Origin: Laspinema sp. D2d
GTDB lineage: Bacteria > Cyanobacteriota > Cyanobacteriia > Cyanobacteriales > Laspinemataceae
Direction: 5' to 3'
DNA: 64,000 nucleotides
NCBI RefSeq assembly: GCF_025370755.1
Contig: NZ_JAMXFC010000030.1
Location: 1-64,000 of the forward strand
Position numbers and translations under genes: made by a program. Below, piece after piece: positions 56,728 to 64,000 of this stretch; the stretch's first letter is position 1, and every line of letters begins with the position of its first letter. The notes below the pieces were generated by a model. That model ran no database searches. It saw only the letters and a program-made list of their open reading frames with translations, and was not told where the DNA came from.

Positions 56728-56760
56728 AAAAGGGGAGGGATTATACCTTCCCCTTTTTTT
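56728..56760 (+). terminator. Terminator of the hemerythrin gene
   Basis: AAAAGGGGAGG pairs with CCTTCCCCTTTT (one bulge) around a 7-base loop and runs into seven T. Confidence 0.9.
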
Positions 56761-56788
56761 AATTCTTAACCCATGAAAAAGCGAGTCT

Positions 56789-56978
56789 TAATACGGAATC
56801 CGGTGGTGATAGGTCGGTCAAACCCCGCACCCTCAAGGCTCGGGTTCCACCGATTGAGCGAAGCCCGGGCCGTTAAGGCTATAGCCTGCCTAAGCCCGCT
56901 CACGAGAAAATTGACTTTTAGCAACCGGATTTTGTATAAAATATACGAAATCCGGTTTTAAAAGCGGATTTCGTATTA
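56789..56978. repeat. 190-bp MITE-like element with TAATACGRAATCCG ends
   Basis: Begins TAATACGGAATCCG (56789-56802) and ends with the near-exact inverted copy CGGATTTCGTATTA (56965-56978). Inside are a 45-base repeat (56851-56895, shared with 58215-58259) that contains a GGCTATAGCC palindrome, and a hairpin AACCGGATTT/AAATCCGGTT (56923-56957). No coding capacity. Confidence 0.75.
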
Positions 56979-57008
56979 CAGAGTTTTTGTGAGTGAGACG
57001 CTCAAGCC

Positions 57009-57869
57009 TTAACCCCCAACAACGGTGCCCCCATTGGGATGCAGAATTTGACCTGTCATATAGGAAGAATCATCCGAGGCGAGGAACACATAAGAAGGGG
57101 CGACTTCTTCAGGTTCTCCGGCCCGTTTCATGGGTACTTGCTGACCGAATGAGGCAACTTTTTCCGGGGGGAAAGTGGCGGGAATTAGGGGAGTCCAAAT
57201 GGGACCGGGTGCGACCCCATTAACACGAATTCCTTTGCTGACCACTTTTTGAGATAAGGCTCGGGTAAAGGCAACGATCGCCCCCTTGGTGGAAGAATAA
57301 TCCAGCAACGTTTCATTTCCCTTATAGGCAGTTACTGAGGTGGTATTCACAATGGCACTGCCTTCTTTAAGATGAGGCATCGCCGCCTGAGTCAGATAAA
57401 ACATGGAGAAAATATTGGTGCGAAATGTTTTTTCCAACTGTTCTTGAGTGATATCCTCAATATTTTCTTGGGGATGCTGTTCTGCTGCATTATTAATCAG
57501 AATATCCAGATGGCCGAAAGCATCGACTGTTTGCTTAACCACCTGTTCACAAAAGCTTTTTTCCCCAATATCTCCGGCGATCGCTAGACAGCGCCGCCCT
57601 TCTGCTTCTACCATCTCTTGAGTTTTTTTGGCATCTTCATGTTCATTCAAATAAACGATCGCCACATCTGCTCCTTCTCGGGCAAACAGAATCGCCACGG
57701 AACGACCAATTCCGCTATCTCCACCCGTAATTAGGGCAACTTTATTTTCTAATTTTCCACTCCCTTTATACTCAGAAGCCCGGGCTTTAGGAGGGGGATT
57801 CATTTCCGATTCCAGGCCCGGTTGTTGGTTTTGATGTTGGGCGGGGCGTTGTTTTTCTTGCGTCGGCAT
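57009..57869 (-). CDS. SDR family NAD(P)-dependent oxidoreductase
   Basis: Short-chain dehydrogenase, 286 residues, with a 42-residue polar N-terminal extension (QRPAQHQNQQPGLESEMNPPPK) typical of the YhdF/GsiB-like glucose or ribitol dehydrogenase-like stress proteins. Cofactor loop TGGDSGIGRS, NNAAEQ, catalytic Ser-Tyr-Lys with YSSTK in SVTAYKGNETLLDYSSTKGA, and RVNGVAPGPIWTPLIP. The aldehyde or sugar substrate is unknown. Monocistronic. Confidence 0.9.
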   Translation of the reverse strand: MPTQEKQRPAQHQNQQPGLESEMNPPPKARASEYKGSGKLENKVALITGGDSGIGRSVAILFAREGADVAIVYLNEHEDAKKTQEMVEAEGRRCLAIAGDIGEKSFCEQVVKQTVDAFGHLDILINNAAEQHPQENIEDITQEQLEKTFRTNIFSMFYLTQAAMPHLKEGSAIVNTTSVTAYKGNETLLDYSSTKGAIVAFTRALSQKVVSKGIRVNGVAPGPIWTPLIPATFPPEKVASFGQQVPMKRAGEPEEVAPSYVFLASDDSSYMTGQILHPNGGTVVGG

Positions 57870-58454
57870 ACAATTTTCCGTAAACTTTTTAAACTACCCC
57901 TTATAAATAGAACGAATTCTCTGAAATTGCCCCCTATCTTTTTGTAGATTTTGACTCTAATCCTATGGGCATATTCTTTAAGTTATAGGCCAAATTACTG
58001 AGGTTTTAATACGGAAAAAATCAGCACTGATTGACCAGCAGGGCCGAAGGGTGAGGAGACCAGGAAACCTGCAATCTGGAGCCAAGTGGGGAGATTCAGA
58101 GAGTGGACTTATCAGGAGCAAAACGGTTCAGTTCTAATACCAAATCCGATTTTGAAAAATAAAAACCTGCATCCTGTTCTATCAGCATTCCGTCAGGAAA
58201 AAGTGGGGCGATATCGATTGAGTGAGGCCCGGGGCGTTAGGGCTATAGCCCGCCTACGCAGGCTGAAGCAGAAAAGAGGTCTCTAGGGATGAGAAAATGC
58301 TGAAATAACAGGTGTGCCTAAACCCCTATCCAGGGACTGTGGTTACGGAAAGGGAAATTCGTTTAAGATGGCTCACAACAGGCGATCGCCCTGGTGTTCA
58401 GTAGGGACTTCCAACCCAATTCGGGCAAGGGGTATCCACAAAGGAGTTTTTTTA
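57870..58454. other. Intergenic region with dispersed repeat copies
   Basis: 585 bases. TAATACGGA-like and TAATACCAAATCCG end fragments near 58005 and 58137 and the 45-base repeat copy at 58215-58259 show a second, more decayed version of the 56789-56978 element. No gene; AAGGAG at 58441-58446 is the ribosome binding site of the next gene. Confidence 0.6.
58215..58259. repeat. 45-bp dispersed repeat, copy 2
   Basis: CGATTGAGTGAGGCCCGGGG followed by CGTTAGGGCTATAGCCCGCC and TACGC; the copy at 56851-56895 differs at about seven positions. The core GGGCTATAGCCC is a perfect palindrome. Confidence 0.85.
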
Positions 58455-58751
58455 ATGAATAACTTTTATGAACAGGATGTTTTATTACTTGAAGTCACCC
58501 GGGAGCGATCGATTCGTCGAACCGTGATGGTCCTAGAAACTAAGCGCAAACGCATCCGCGAGGACCTCTTGGAATTGATCCAGAATATGCCCTTGTTAGC
58601 GCTACCTGTCGAATTAACCAGGGATGCGCCAGAAGAATCGCAAGATATCCTACTAGAGGCATTATCTCGAATGGGGGATGAAGCGTTCGCCCGTTGGATT
58701 GCCGAAGCAATTCTCGATCGCCAGTCTCAATCGGAAATTCCGGAATCTTAG
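58455..58751 (+). CDS. Hypothetical small protein (98 aa)
   Basis: No family recognised. Soluble and helical: MNNFYEQDVLLLEVTRERSI, a basic patch (ETKRKRIREDLLELIQ) and an acidic second half (RDAPEESQDILLEALSRMGDEAFARWI). The start is set by a strong AAGGAG eight bases before the ATG; the frame is open 47 codons further upstream, but that part covers a non-coding leader. Convergent with ccmO, 87 bases apart. Confidence 0.65.
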   Translation: MNNFYEQDVLLLEVTRERSIRRTVMVLETKRKRIREDLLELIQNMPLLALPVELTRDAPEESQDILLEALSRMGDEAFARWIAEAILDRQSQSEIPES

Positions 58752-58838
58752 CTTGCCAAAATCACCGGGAATCCTGCGGATTAGAGAACCCCTGGGCGAT
58801 CGCCTCGAAACCTGAATCCCTAGGGGCCAGACCTCAAG

Positions 58839-59696
58839 TTATTCTCGATCCGGGTTCTCCAGTTCCAGTTTGGGTAATTCCTGTAATTCTTGTAATTCCT
58901 GTAATTCCTGCAACTCCGGTAGTTCCAAGGGTTGTACCTCAACTTCTTGGGGTTTACCCAGTTTCTCCAACTCCGGCAAGGCTAACAATTCAGGCTCTTT
59001 CTCCTCAATGACAACCGGCATTTGTAGGGGTTGGGCCGTCTCAATAAAACAACTCGCCAAGGGTAGAGCCCGCTCCAAATCATCCAGGGGCCTGGGAATC
59101 ACCATTACGGAGGTCAGTTCTCCAATCCGTTCAGCTTCAAACATTCCCGCTTCCACAGCCACCACCACATTCGCCACGGTGCCTCGGATAATCACCGTGC
59201 ATAACCCGTCGCCAATCTTTTCATAGCCGGTTAAGTCCACATCCGCAGACTTGAGCATCGCATCTGCCGCACCCACCAAAGCGGGAAATCCTCGGGTTTC
59301 CACCAGTCCGATCGCTTGATGGCTCGGACGGCCTTGATTGCCTTGGGCCAAATCCATCAACCGCGCACCGATCGGGAGGATAGCTTCCAAATTTGCCAAG
59401 GGACGCGGGATAACCAGCTTAGAAACCACTTGACCAAACTTTTCGGCAGTTTCGGCACCGGCTTCTACCGCCAAGCGCACGTCCGCCGTTTTACCCCGAA
59501 TCACAGCGGTGCAATGACCGCCCCCTATTTTTTCAAATCCGACTAAAATCACCCCTGCCGATTTGAGCATCATATCGGCACAGCCCACGATCGCCGGGAA
59601 ACTTTGGGTCGATACTAAACCCAAAGCTAAATCCTGAAGGTCGTGACTGCGCGTTTTTTGCTCGCGCTTTACCAGTCCTACATCGCGTCTTTCCAT
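58839..59696 (-). CDS. ccmO: Carboxysome shell protein CcmO (tandem BMC)
   Basis: 285 residues: two bacterial-microcompartment domains (about 22-108, ALGLVSTQSFPAIVGCADMMLKSAGV; about 127-213, AIGLVETRGFPALVGAADAMLKSADV) and an acidic tail. Forms or regulates pseudo-hexamers in the beta-carboxysome shell. The tail (about 220-285) is Leu/Glu/Pro-rich and ends with five Leu-Gln-Glu units encoded by a 9-base DNA repeat (58874-58927). Last gene of ccmK2K1LMNO; in some cyanobacteria ccmO is separate from the cluster. Confidence 0.93.
   Translation of the reverse strand: MERRDVGLVKREQKTRSHDLQDLALGLVSTQSFPAIVGCADMMLKSAGVILVGFEKIGGGHCTAVIRGKTADVRLAVEAGAETAEKFGQVVSKLVIPRPLANLEAILPIGARLMDLAQGNQGRPSHQAIGLVETRGFPALVGAADAMLKSADVDLTGYEKIGDGLCTVIIRGTVANVVVAVEAGMFEAERIGELTSVMVIPRPLDDLERALPLASCFIETAQPLQMPVVIEEKEPELLALPELEKLGKPQEVEVQPLELPELQELQELQELQELPKLELENPDRE
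58874..58927. repeat. 9-bp minisatellite in the 3' end of ccmO
   Basis: Four units GTAATTCCT (one with a T change) followed by two degenerate units. On the coding strand each unit encodes Leu-Gln-Glu, so copy number changes would keep the frame. Confidence 0.85.
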
Positions 59697-59806
59697 CTTG
59701 CCTCTCCCTCAAACATGACCGAGGTCCCACATTAGCTGAGGGTATCGGTTCTCAATTTCTTCACCTGATCTCAAACGTAACATTTCAAATTGAATAGAGA
59801 CTAAAT

Positions 59807-60502
59807 CTAATCCTCTGGGATAGGTTGGATGGGGGTTTGTTTATAGGGAAACAAGGTTTGCATCAAGCGGTTGAGATGCGCTTGTCCATAGACGTAAGCA
59901 GGAGAGGGGGGAACAGGGGGCTGATCAGGAGGTGTCGCCCCTGGTTCTGCGCCATTACCCTGATTGCTGATGGGTTGCGAAATCTCCGGAGTCGGACTCG
60001 GAGTCGGAGGTTCGGGCGCAGAGGTAGTAGCCGGTTCTGGCGGTTCGGGTGGAGTGGGAGGAACCGGATCTGGGGCCACTGGGTTGGGACTTGCCGGGGA
60101 TGCGGGACCCGGATCCGGGGCAACCCTAGTGCTTTCCACATCGATCCAGTGACGACTTTCATCTCCGAGTAAGGAACCGGGGGGAATCACTTCATTGGAT
60201 GCAACCGTGGGATGCAGTAACGTCGTAGAGTTACCGATGCAAGCATTGGTACCGATTTTGCCGGTTCCGATCGCCAAGACCCCCGAACCGAGGGTCGCTC
60301 CTTCTTCAACGATTAAATTGCCTTGACAGGCTTGCAGAATGGAACCCATGCCAATGCAGACACCAGCGGCGATTTCAATGCGAGTACCTGGAGATGCCTG
60401 AAGGATGACTCCCGAGGCGATCGCGGCACCTTCATCAATAGTGACATCGCCACTCATATAAATATTGGGATTCCGATTGGGTTGCAGTGGCGGCAAATAC
60501 AT
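59807..60502 (-). CDS. ccmN: Carboxysome assembly protein CcmN
   Basis: 231 residues. The N-terminal left-handed beta-helix of hexapeptide repeats (about 10-115, GDVTIDEGAAIASGVILQASPGTRI) binds CcmM. A long Pro-rich linker (about 125-195) leads to the encapsulation peptide near the C-terminus (YVYGQAHLNRLMQTLFPYKQ), an amphipathic helix that recruits the CcmK2 shell. All the parts of a working CcmN are there. 234 bases of non-coding sequence separate it from ccmM. Confidence 0.95.
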   Translation of the reverse strand: MYLPPLQPNRNPNIYMSGDVTIDEGAAIASGVILQASPGTRIEIAAGVCIGMGSILQACQGNLIVEEGATLGSGVLAIGTGKIGTNACIGNSTTLLHPTVASNEVIPPGSLLGDESRHWIDVESTRVAPDPGPASPASPNPVAPDPVPPTPPEPPEPATTSAPEPPTPSPTPEISQPISNQGNGAEPGATPPDQPPVPPSPAYVYGQAHLNRLMQTLFPYKQTPIQPIPED

Positions 60503-60736
60503 GGGAAATGGAACCTTTAAAGGTCGGACGATCTCGATTTTCCCCGCCGGTCATCTCCGGTCTGGGGAAGGGTTGGGAAACGAGAGGTGGACAGCCCAAG
60601 TTGAGGGGGAGTCCAGAGGCGATGCGATCGCCTTTCTCCCGTACTCCGAGGACGGATTGCCACAGAATGCAACGACTACTTAGCATCCACTCAACCCAGT
60701 GGGCTTTTGGGCCACCCCCTGACGTTTCCCTTCAGA

Positions 60737-62365
60737 CTAGGGTCGTTGAACGATCGTTTCCACCACACGCCGTTTGGCTTTCGGGTCAACGCCAATGAGG
60801 CGGACATATTCACCGGGATATTGACGCATAAACCCTTCAACCGCCGCCAGGGCTTGGGAGGGATTTTGGGTATCAACGGCACCACAGCTTTCCCAGGACC
60901 CGTTGTTAAAACGCCGTTTATTCACGTGTTCGGCACCGAGGCGCAATCCTTGGCTGAGGATTTGACGCACCATATCAGCAACGCCCTGATCCAGTTTACC
61001 GGAGCCACCCGAGGGGGCGCTATAGCTGCTGCTGTAGTTTTTCCCCGCAGAGGATGCGCTGCCCTTGCCATTGGTGGCAATGGTTTCGTTGGGGCGTTGG
61101 ATGATGGTTTCGACCACCCGGCGTTTGGCTTTCGGGTCAATCCCGATCAAGCGCACATATTCCCCCTGATGTTCTTTCAAGCAATTGGTTAATTCTGCCA
61201 GCACTTGGGACAGATTTTTGCTCTCGATGGGAGCGCAGCTTTTCCAGGATCCGGTCCGGAAGCGGCGTTCATCCACGTGCTCGGTGCCGAGGCGCAATCC
61301 TTGAGTCAGGATGTGATTGACTTGATCTGCTAGTTCCGTGGGCAGTCCACCGCCATTTCCAGTGGGAGCACTGTAGCTGCTGGAACTGTTAGTGGGGCGA
61401 TAGGAACTGTTACCGTTGGTGGAGACTTGACCGTTCGGGCGTTGGACGATGGTTTCCAGGACCCGGCGCTTGGCTTTGGCATCAATGCCAATTAAGCGGA
61501 CATATTCGCCACGATGTTCCGCTAAACATTGTTCTAGGGAGGAGATGACTTCCGATAGGTTTTTGCTTTCAATCGGAGCACAACTTTGCCAGGATCCCAT
61601 ACGGAAGCGTCGCTCATCTACGTGCTCGGTACCGATCCGATATCCACCGGCGAGGAGATCTCGGACTTGGGAGATTGCTTCTTGAGTGATTGTCATAGTC
61701 TCTTGTTTAGTAGCGTTGCCATTAGAACGTACGGCCCCTGGGGTTTCATTGCGGATCTCCAGAACGCAGGAACTGTCTTCCACACAGTGATACCCGCTGC
61801 GTAGGGCTTCGTTGATGCCGAGGACATGGGTGGCGAATTTGGTATCCGTCTCTGTCACATTCGGCAAGCGATCGGCCTGTTGCTGGTTGGTAATGATCGC
61901 TCCAGACGGAATGTATTTGCCTGGGGGAATTTCTACATCTTGAATGAGGGCGTGCATCATGACGATACAACCCTTGCCGACTCTGGCATTAAAGACGGTG
62001 GAGCGAAAGCCGATAAAACAGCCATCCCCGACATAAGCGGGACCGTGAATTAAGGCCATGTGGGCGATCGAACAATTTTTCCCGATCCACACGGAATAGG
62101 GATTGTTGTCATCTCCGACGACTCGTCCTTCATCGAGTCCGTGAATGACGACGCCATCTTGGATGTTGCTGCTTTCCCCGATTGAAAAGGGAGTGCCTTC
62201 ATCGGCCCGGATTGATGTTCCCGGTGCAACCAAGACATGAGCACCCACCCGCACATCCCCAATCATATTAGAGAAGGAATGAACGTAGGCGGTTTTGTGG
62301 ATCTGCGGCTCGGCCATATTTTTTGACCAAGGCGTGGGCGGAGCCGCCTTACTGCGGACTACCAT
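60737..62365 (-). CDS. ccmM: Carboxysome organiser CcmM (gamma-carbonic anhydrase + 3 SSUL domains)
   Basis: 542 residues. The gamma-carbonic anhydrase beta-helix (about 18-205) keeps the zinc ligands His75, His102 and His107 and the Cys194/Cys200 pair known from the active T. elongatus enzyme, so it is probably catalytic. Three Rubisco-small-subunit-like domains follow (about 224-312, 345-430, 458-542) joined by Ser/Asn-rich linkers; they cross-link Rubisco. Domains 1 and 2 have the paired Cys (SWQSC/LEQC; SWKSC/LTNC), domain 3 lacks the second. Met224 ([10 protein letters not shown]) lies after AAGAGAC and could start the short M35-type form. The full-length start has AAGGAG upstream. Confidence 0.96.
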   Translation of the reverse strand: MVVRSKAAPPTPWSKNMAEPQIHKTAYVHSFSNMIGDVRVGAHVLVAPGTSIRADEGTPFSIGESSNIQDGVVIHGLDEGRVVGDDNNPYSVWIGKNCSIAHMALIHGPAYVGDGCFIGFRSTVFNARVGKGCIVMMHALIQDVEIPPGKYIPSGAIITNQQQADRLPNVTETDTKFATHVLGINEALRSGYHCVEDSSCVLEIRNETPGAVRSNGNATKQETMTITQEAISQVRDLLAGGYRIGTEHVDERRFRMGSWQSCAPIESKNLSEVISSLEQCLAEHRGEYVRLIGIDAKAKRRVLETIVQRPNGQVSTNGNSSYRPTNSSSSYSAPTGNGGGLPTELADQVNHILTQGLRLGTEHVDERRFRTGSWKSCAPIESKNLSQVLAELTNCLKEHQGEYVRLIGIDPKAKRRVVETIIQRPNETIATNGKGSASSAGKNYSSSYSAPSGGSGKLDQGVADMVRQILSQGLRLGAEHVNKRRFNNGSWESCGAVDTQNPSQALAAVEGFMRQYPGEYVRLIGVDPKAKRRVVETIVQRP

Positions 62366-62401
62366 AACTGAATTACTCCTTCAAAGAATGCGACTAGAAT
62401 C

Positions 62402-62540
62402 GGCGTCAGACATTCAGAATTCAGAATTCAGAATTCAAGGGACGGAGGGTATAGAGGCTTGCGGTTACGTCTATATCTCTCGTCCGCTGTGCGATCGCAC
62501 AAGTTAAGTGAATCGTCCCTGAATTCTGATTTCTGACGCC
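62402..62540. repeat. Inverted repeat element inside the ccm operon
   Basis: The left arm GGCGTCAGACATTCAGAATT (with three tandem CAGAATT units) and AAGGGACG match, inverted, CGTCCCTGAATTCTG...TCTGACGCC on the right. It sits in the 241-base ccmL-ccmM spacer and would be transcribed. Simple-sequence arms like those at 40971-41031. Confidence 0.75.
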
Positions 62541-62606
62541 TGACTCCGCACCGAATGCGATCGCATCGCGTTGGTCTGTTTGGTCTAGTCTGACTAACGA
62601 AACGAA

Positions 62607-62915
62607 CTAACGAAAGCGATCGGTTTCTTTCTTGCTGTAAAGAATGCGATTTTCCACACTTACGGTGTCTACGATCGCGATGACTGCTGCATCCACGGGC
62701 CGCTCGTCATGACGGATCACCTGCCGCGCTGCACTCCCGAGGGTGACCAGCACCCATTCCCCTACACCAGCCCCTACACTATCCGCAGCGACTTCGTATT
62801 TGGGGATGAGTTGTCCTTCCTCATCTATCAATTGCAACAGGAGTAATTTAACCCCTTGCAGATTTGGATCCTTTTGTGTACTGACGACGGTACCGCGAAC
62901 TTGGGCAAGTTGCAT
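62607..62915 (-). CDS. ccmL: Carboxysome vertex protein CcmL
   Basis: 102 residues; the BMC-P pentamer that closes the twelve vertices of the shell. Typical MQLAQVRGTVVSTQKDPNLQG start, GAGVGEWVLVTLGSAARQV and DAAVIAIVDTVSVENRILY. Starts 14 bases after the ccmK1 stop codon. Confidence 0.96.
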   Translation of the reverse strand: MQLAQVRGTVVSTQKDPNLQGVKLLLLQLIDEEGQLIPKYEVAADSVGAGVGEWVLVTLGSAARQVIRHDERPVDAAVIAIVDTVSVENRILYSKKETDRFR

Positions 62916-62929
62916 GATTTACACTCAAT

Positions 62930-63265
62930 TTATCGGCTTAAACGAATGCCGGTGGTGCTTTCCCGGAATTGCTCCACGGCTTCGGTGTAGCGAATGGGGA
63001 GGACATACTCTAGGTTCTCATGGGGACGGGCAATGATGTGGGTAGACAAGACTTGTCCACCGTTGACTCGTCTGACATTTTCCACGGCGGCACCGACGGA
63101 GGCTTGCACTTCCGAGACATCTCCACGCACGATGACGGTGACGCGACCGCTTCCGATTTTTTCATAGCCAACTAAGGTGACGCGGGCGGCTTTCACCATT
63201 GCGTCTGCGGCTTCTACGACTGCGGGAAACCCTAGGGTTTCTACCATTCCAACTGCAATTGACAT
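62930..63265 (-). CDS. ccmK1: Carboxysome shell protein CcmK1
   Basis: 111 residues, single BMC domain forming hexagonal shell tiles with a small central pore. [50 protein letters not shown] is the common core. Differs from the preceding copy mainly by a longer C-terminus ([14 protein letters not shown]), as CcmK1 (111 aa) does from CcmK2 (103 aa) in Synechocystis; the numbering follows that length match. 92 bases after ccmK2. Confidence 0.93.
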   Translation of the reverse strand: MSIAVGMVETLGFPAVVEAADAMVKAARVTLVGYEKIGSGRVTVIVRGDVSEVQASVGAAVENVRRVNGGQVLSTHIIARPHENLEYVLPIRYTEAVEQFRESTTGIRLSR

Positions 63266-63357
63266 GAATTTACTCCCAACCTTTAATGTTGATATTTGCT
63301 TTGTGCGTCAATGACGCTTTCTCTCGGTCCCAGTCAGAACGGTGGTCCTGAATGGTA

Positions 63358-63669
63358 TTAATACGTTCGGAACTGCTCGACGGCTTCGGTGTACCGGATC
63401 GGCAGCACATATTCTAGGTTCTCATGAGGACGCGCAATAATGTGGGTGGAGACAACTTCTCCTCCATTAACACGCTTGACCGATTCAACCCCAGCGGAGA
63501 CGGAGGCTTGCACTTCCGATACGTCTCCGCGCACGATCACGGTGACGCGAGCGCTACCGATTTTTTCATATCCCACAAGGGTTACGCGGGCCGCTTTGAC
63601 CATCGCATCAGCCGCTTCTACCACGGCTGGGAAGCCCCGGGTTTCAATCATTCCCACTGCTATAGGCAT
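63358..63669 (-). CDS. ccmK2: Carboxysome shell protein CcmK2
   Basis: 103 residues, the major BMC-H shell hexamer and the docking site for the CcmN encapsulation peptide. Nearly identical to CcmK1 over the core but ends at EAVEQFRTY. First gene of the ccm operon; the shell proteins are needed in the largest amount, which fits this position. Confidence 0.94.
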   Translation of the reverse strand: MPIAVGMIETRGFPAVVEAADAMVKAARVTLVGYEKIGSARVTVIVRGDVSEVQASVSAGVESVKRVNGGEVVSTHIIARPHENLEYVLPIRYTEAVEQFRTY

Positions 63670-64000
63670 TTCTTCTGTCTCCTGAATGGATGAGTCGGTT
63701 TAATTCAATCTAAGCTGCGATCGTTAAGCGATCGGTATTCCCGAACGTTTTCAGTTATCGTAAAGCTATGCTCTCCCTTTATCAAGAATAGGTGAATCTT
63801 GTATCCCTTGACAATATAAATAATAATCATATTCATAAATAAAAGTAATTAGAAAAACTAATCTTGTAAAGAAAATTAATATTTTATTAATAAAATTAAT
63901 GTTCAAATGGGGAAGGAGTTCGACCGCCTGGGGCCATCGGTGCTGAAGTGGGTGCGATCGCATCAGGGATCAGTCCCACTGGTGGGGGTCAAACCGCCGA
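63670..64000. other. Upstream region of the ccm operon
   Basis: 331 bases to the window edge. The part next to ccmK2 is strongly AT-rich (about 63780-63900) and must contain the ccm promoter, but I see no clear consensus boxes. The last 100 bases are GC-richer and carry no open frame. Confidence 0.4.

Overview
The window is chromosomal DNA of a filamentous beta-cyanobacterium. The main evidence is a phycobilisome core gene (apcF), magnesium chelatase chlD, a complete beta-carboxysome cluster (ccmK2-K1-L-M-N-O), a PII-interacting-regulator-like small gene behind an NtcA-type box, many HIP1 octamers (GCGATCGC), and large multi-domain kinase/WD40 and RTX proteins of the kind common in Oscillatoriales. 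An Oscillatoria/Laspinema-like genome is my guess and cannot be proved from the window. No rRNA, tRNA, CRISPR array, prophage or intact insertion sequence was found.

Layout. 1-5200: apcF, two small unknown proteins, a CHASE3-type chemoreceptor, then about 1.1 kb of repeats and decayed gene fragments, including a transposase relic. 5200-12800: housekeeping genes on the + strand (tlyA-type rRNA methyltransferase, gatA, an alpha/beta hydrolase, full-length intein-free dnaE). 12800-13270: a 300-bp inverted-repeat element followed by a CCCCATC array. 13272-20849: four consecutive Ser/Thr kinases on the - strand, three with seven WD40 repeats; the one at 13272-15167 looks like a pseudokinase. 21300-25050: response regulator, DUF3153 lipoprotein, pmbA and a small protein. 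25200-28950: a NitT/TauT (NrtA/CmpA-like) ABC transporter operon with a long, hairpin-rich leader. 29100-35200: GNAT acetyltransferase, chlD, an AI-2E family exporter and a CPA2 antiporter with a USP tail. 35900-38450: Nif3-like protein, and a DUF2887/Rpn-type gene with a tandemly duplicated 3' end. 38500-43734: secF-secD-pdhB and, divergently, tldD. 44088-48752: a 1554-residue secreted-type protein (DUF4347, beta-helix, Calx-beta, RTX). 49100-58750: a pirA-like gene, a SAM hydrolase family gene, unknown and membrane proteins, a glycosyltransferase, dprA, a hemerythrin protein and an SDR oxidoreductase, separated by palindromic repeats. 58839-63669: the carboxysome operon, read right to left.

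Genes that work together. CcmK2/K1 (shell hexamers), CcmL (vertices), CcmM (gamma-carbonic anhydrase plus Rubisco-small-subunit-like domains), CcmN (adaptor with encapsulation peptide) and CcmO (tandem BMC protein) build the beta-carboxysome. TldD and PmbA, 18 kb apart, form one heteromeric protease. SecD and SecF form one membrane complex. The ABC permease, binding protein and ATPase form one importer of uncertain substrate (nitrate, bicarbonate, cyanate or another small nitrogen compound).

The strongest unexplained signals are the structured leader of the ABC operon, the degenerate kinase in the kinase cluster, the period-9 C-rich arrays at four loci (one running directly into a start codon), and several families of palindromic intergenic elements.
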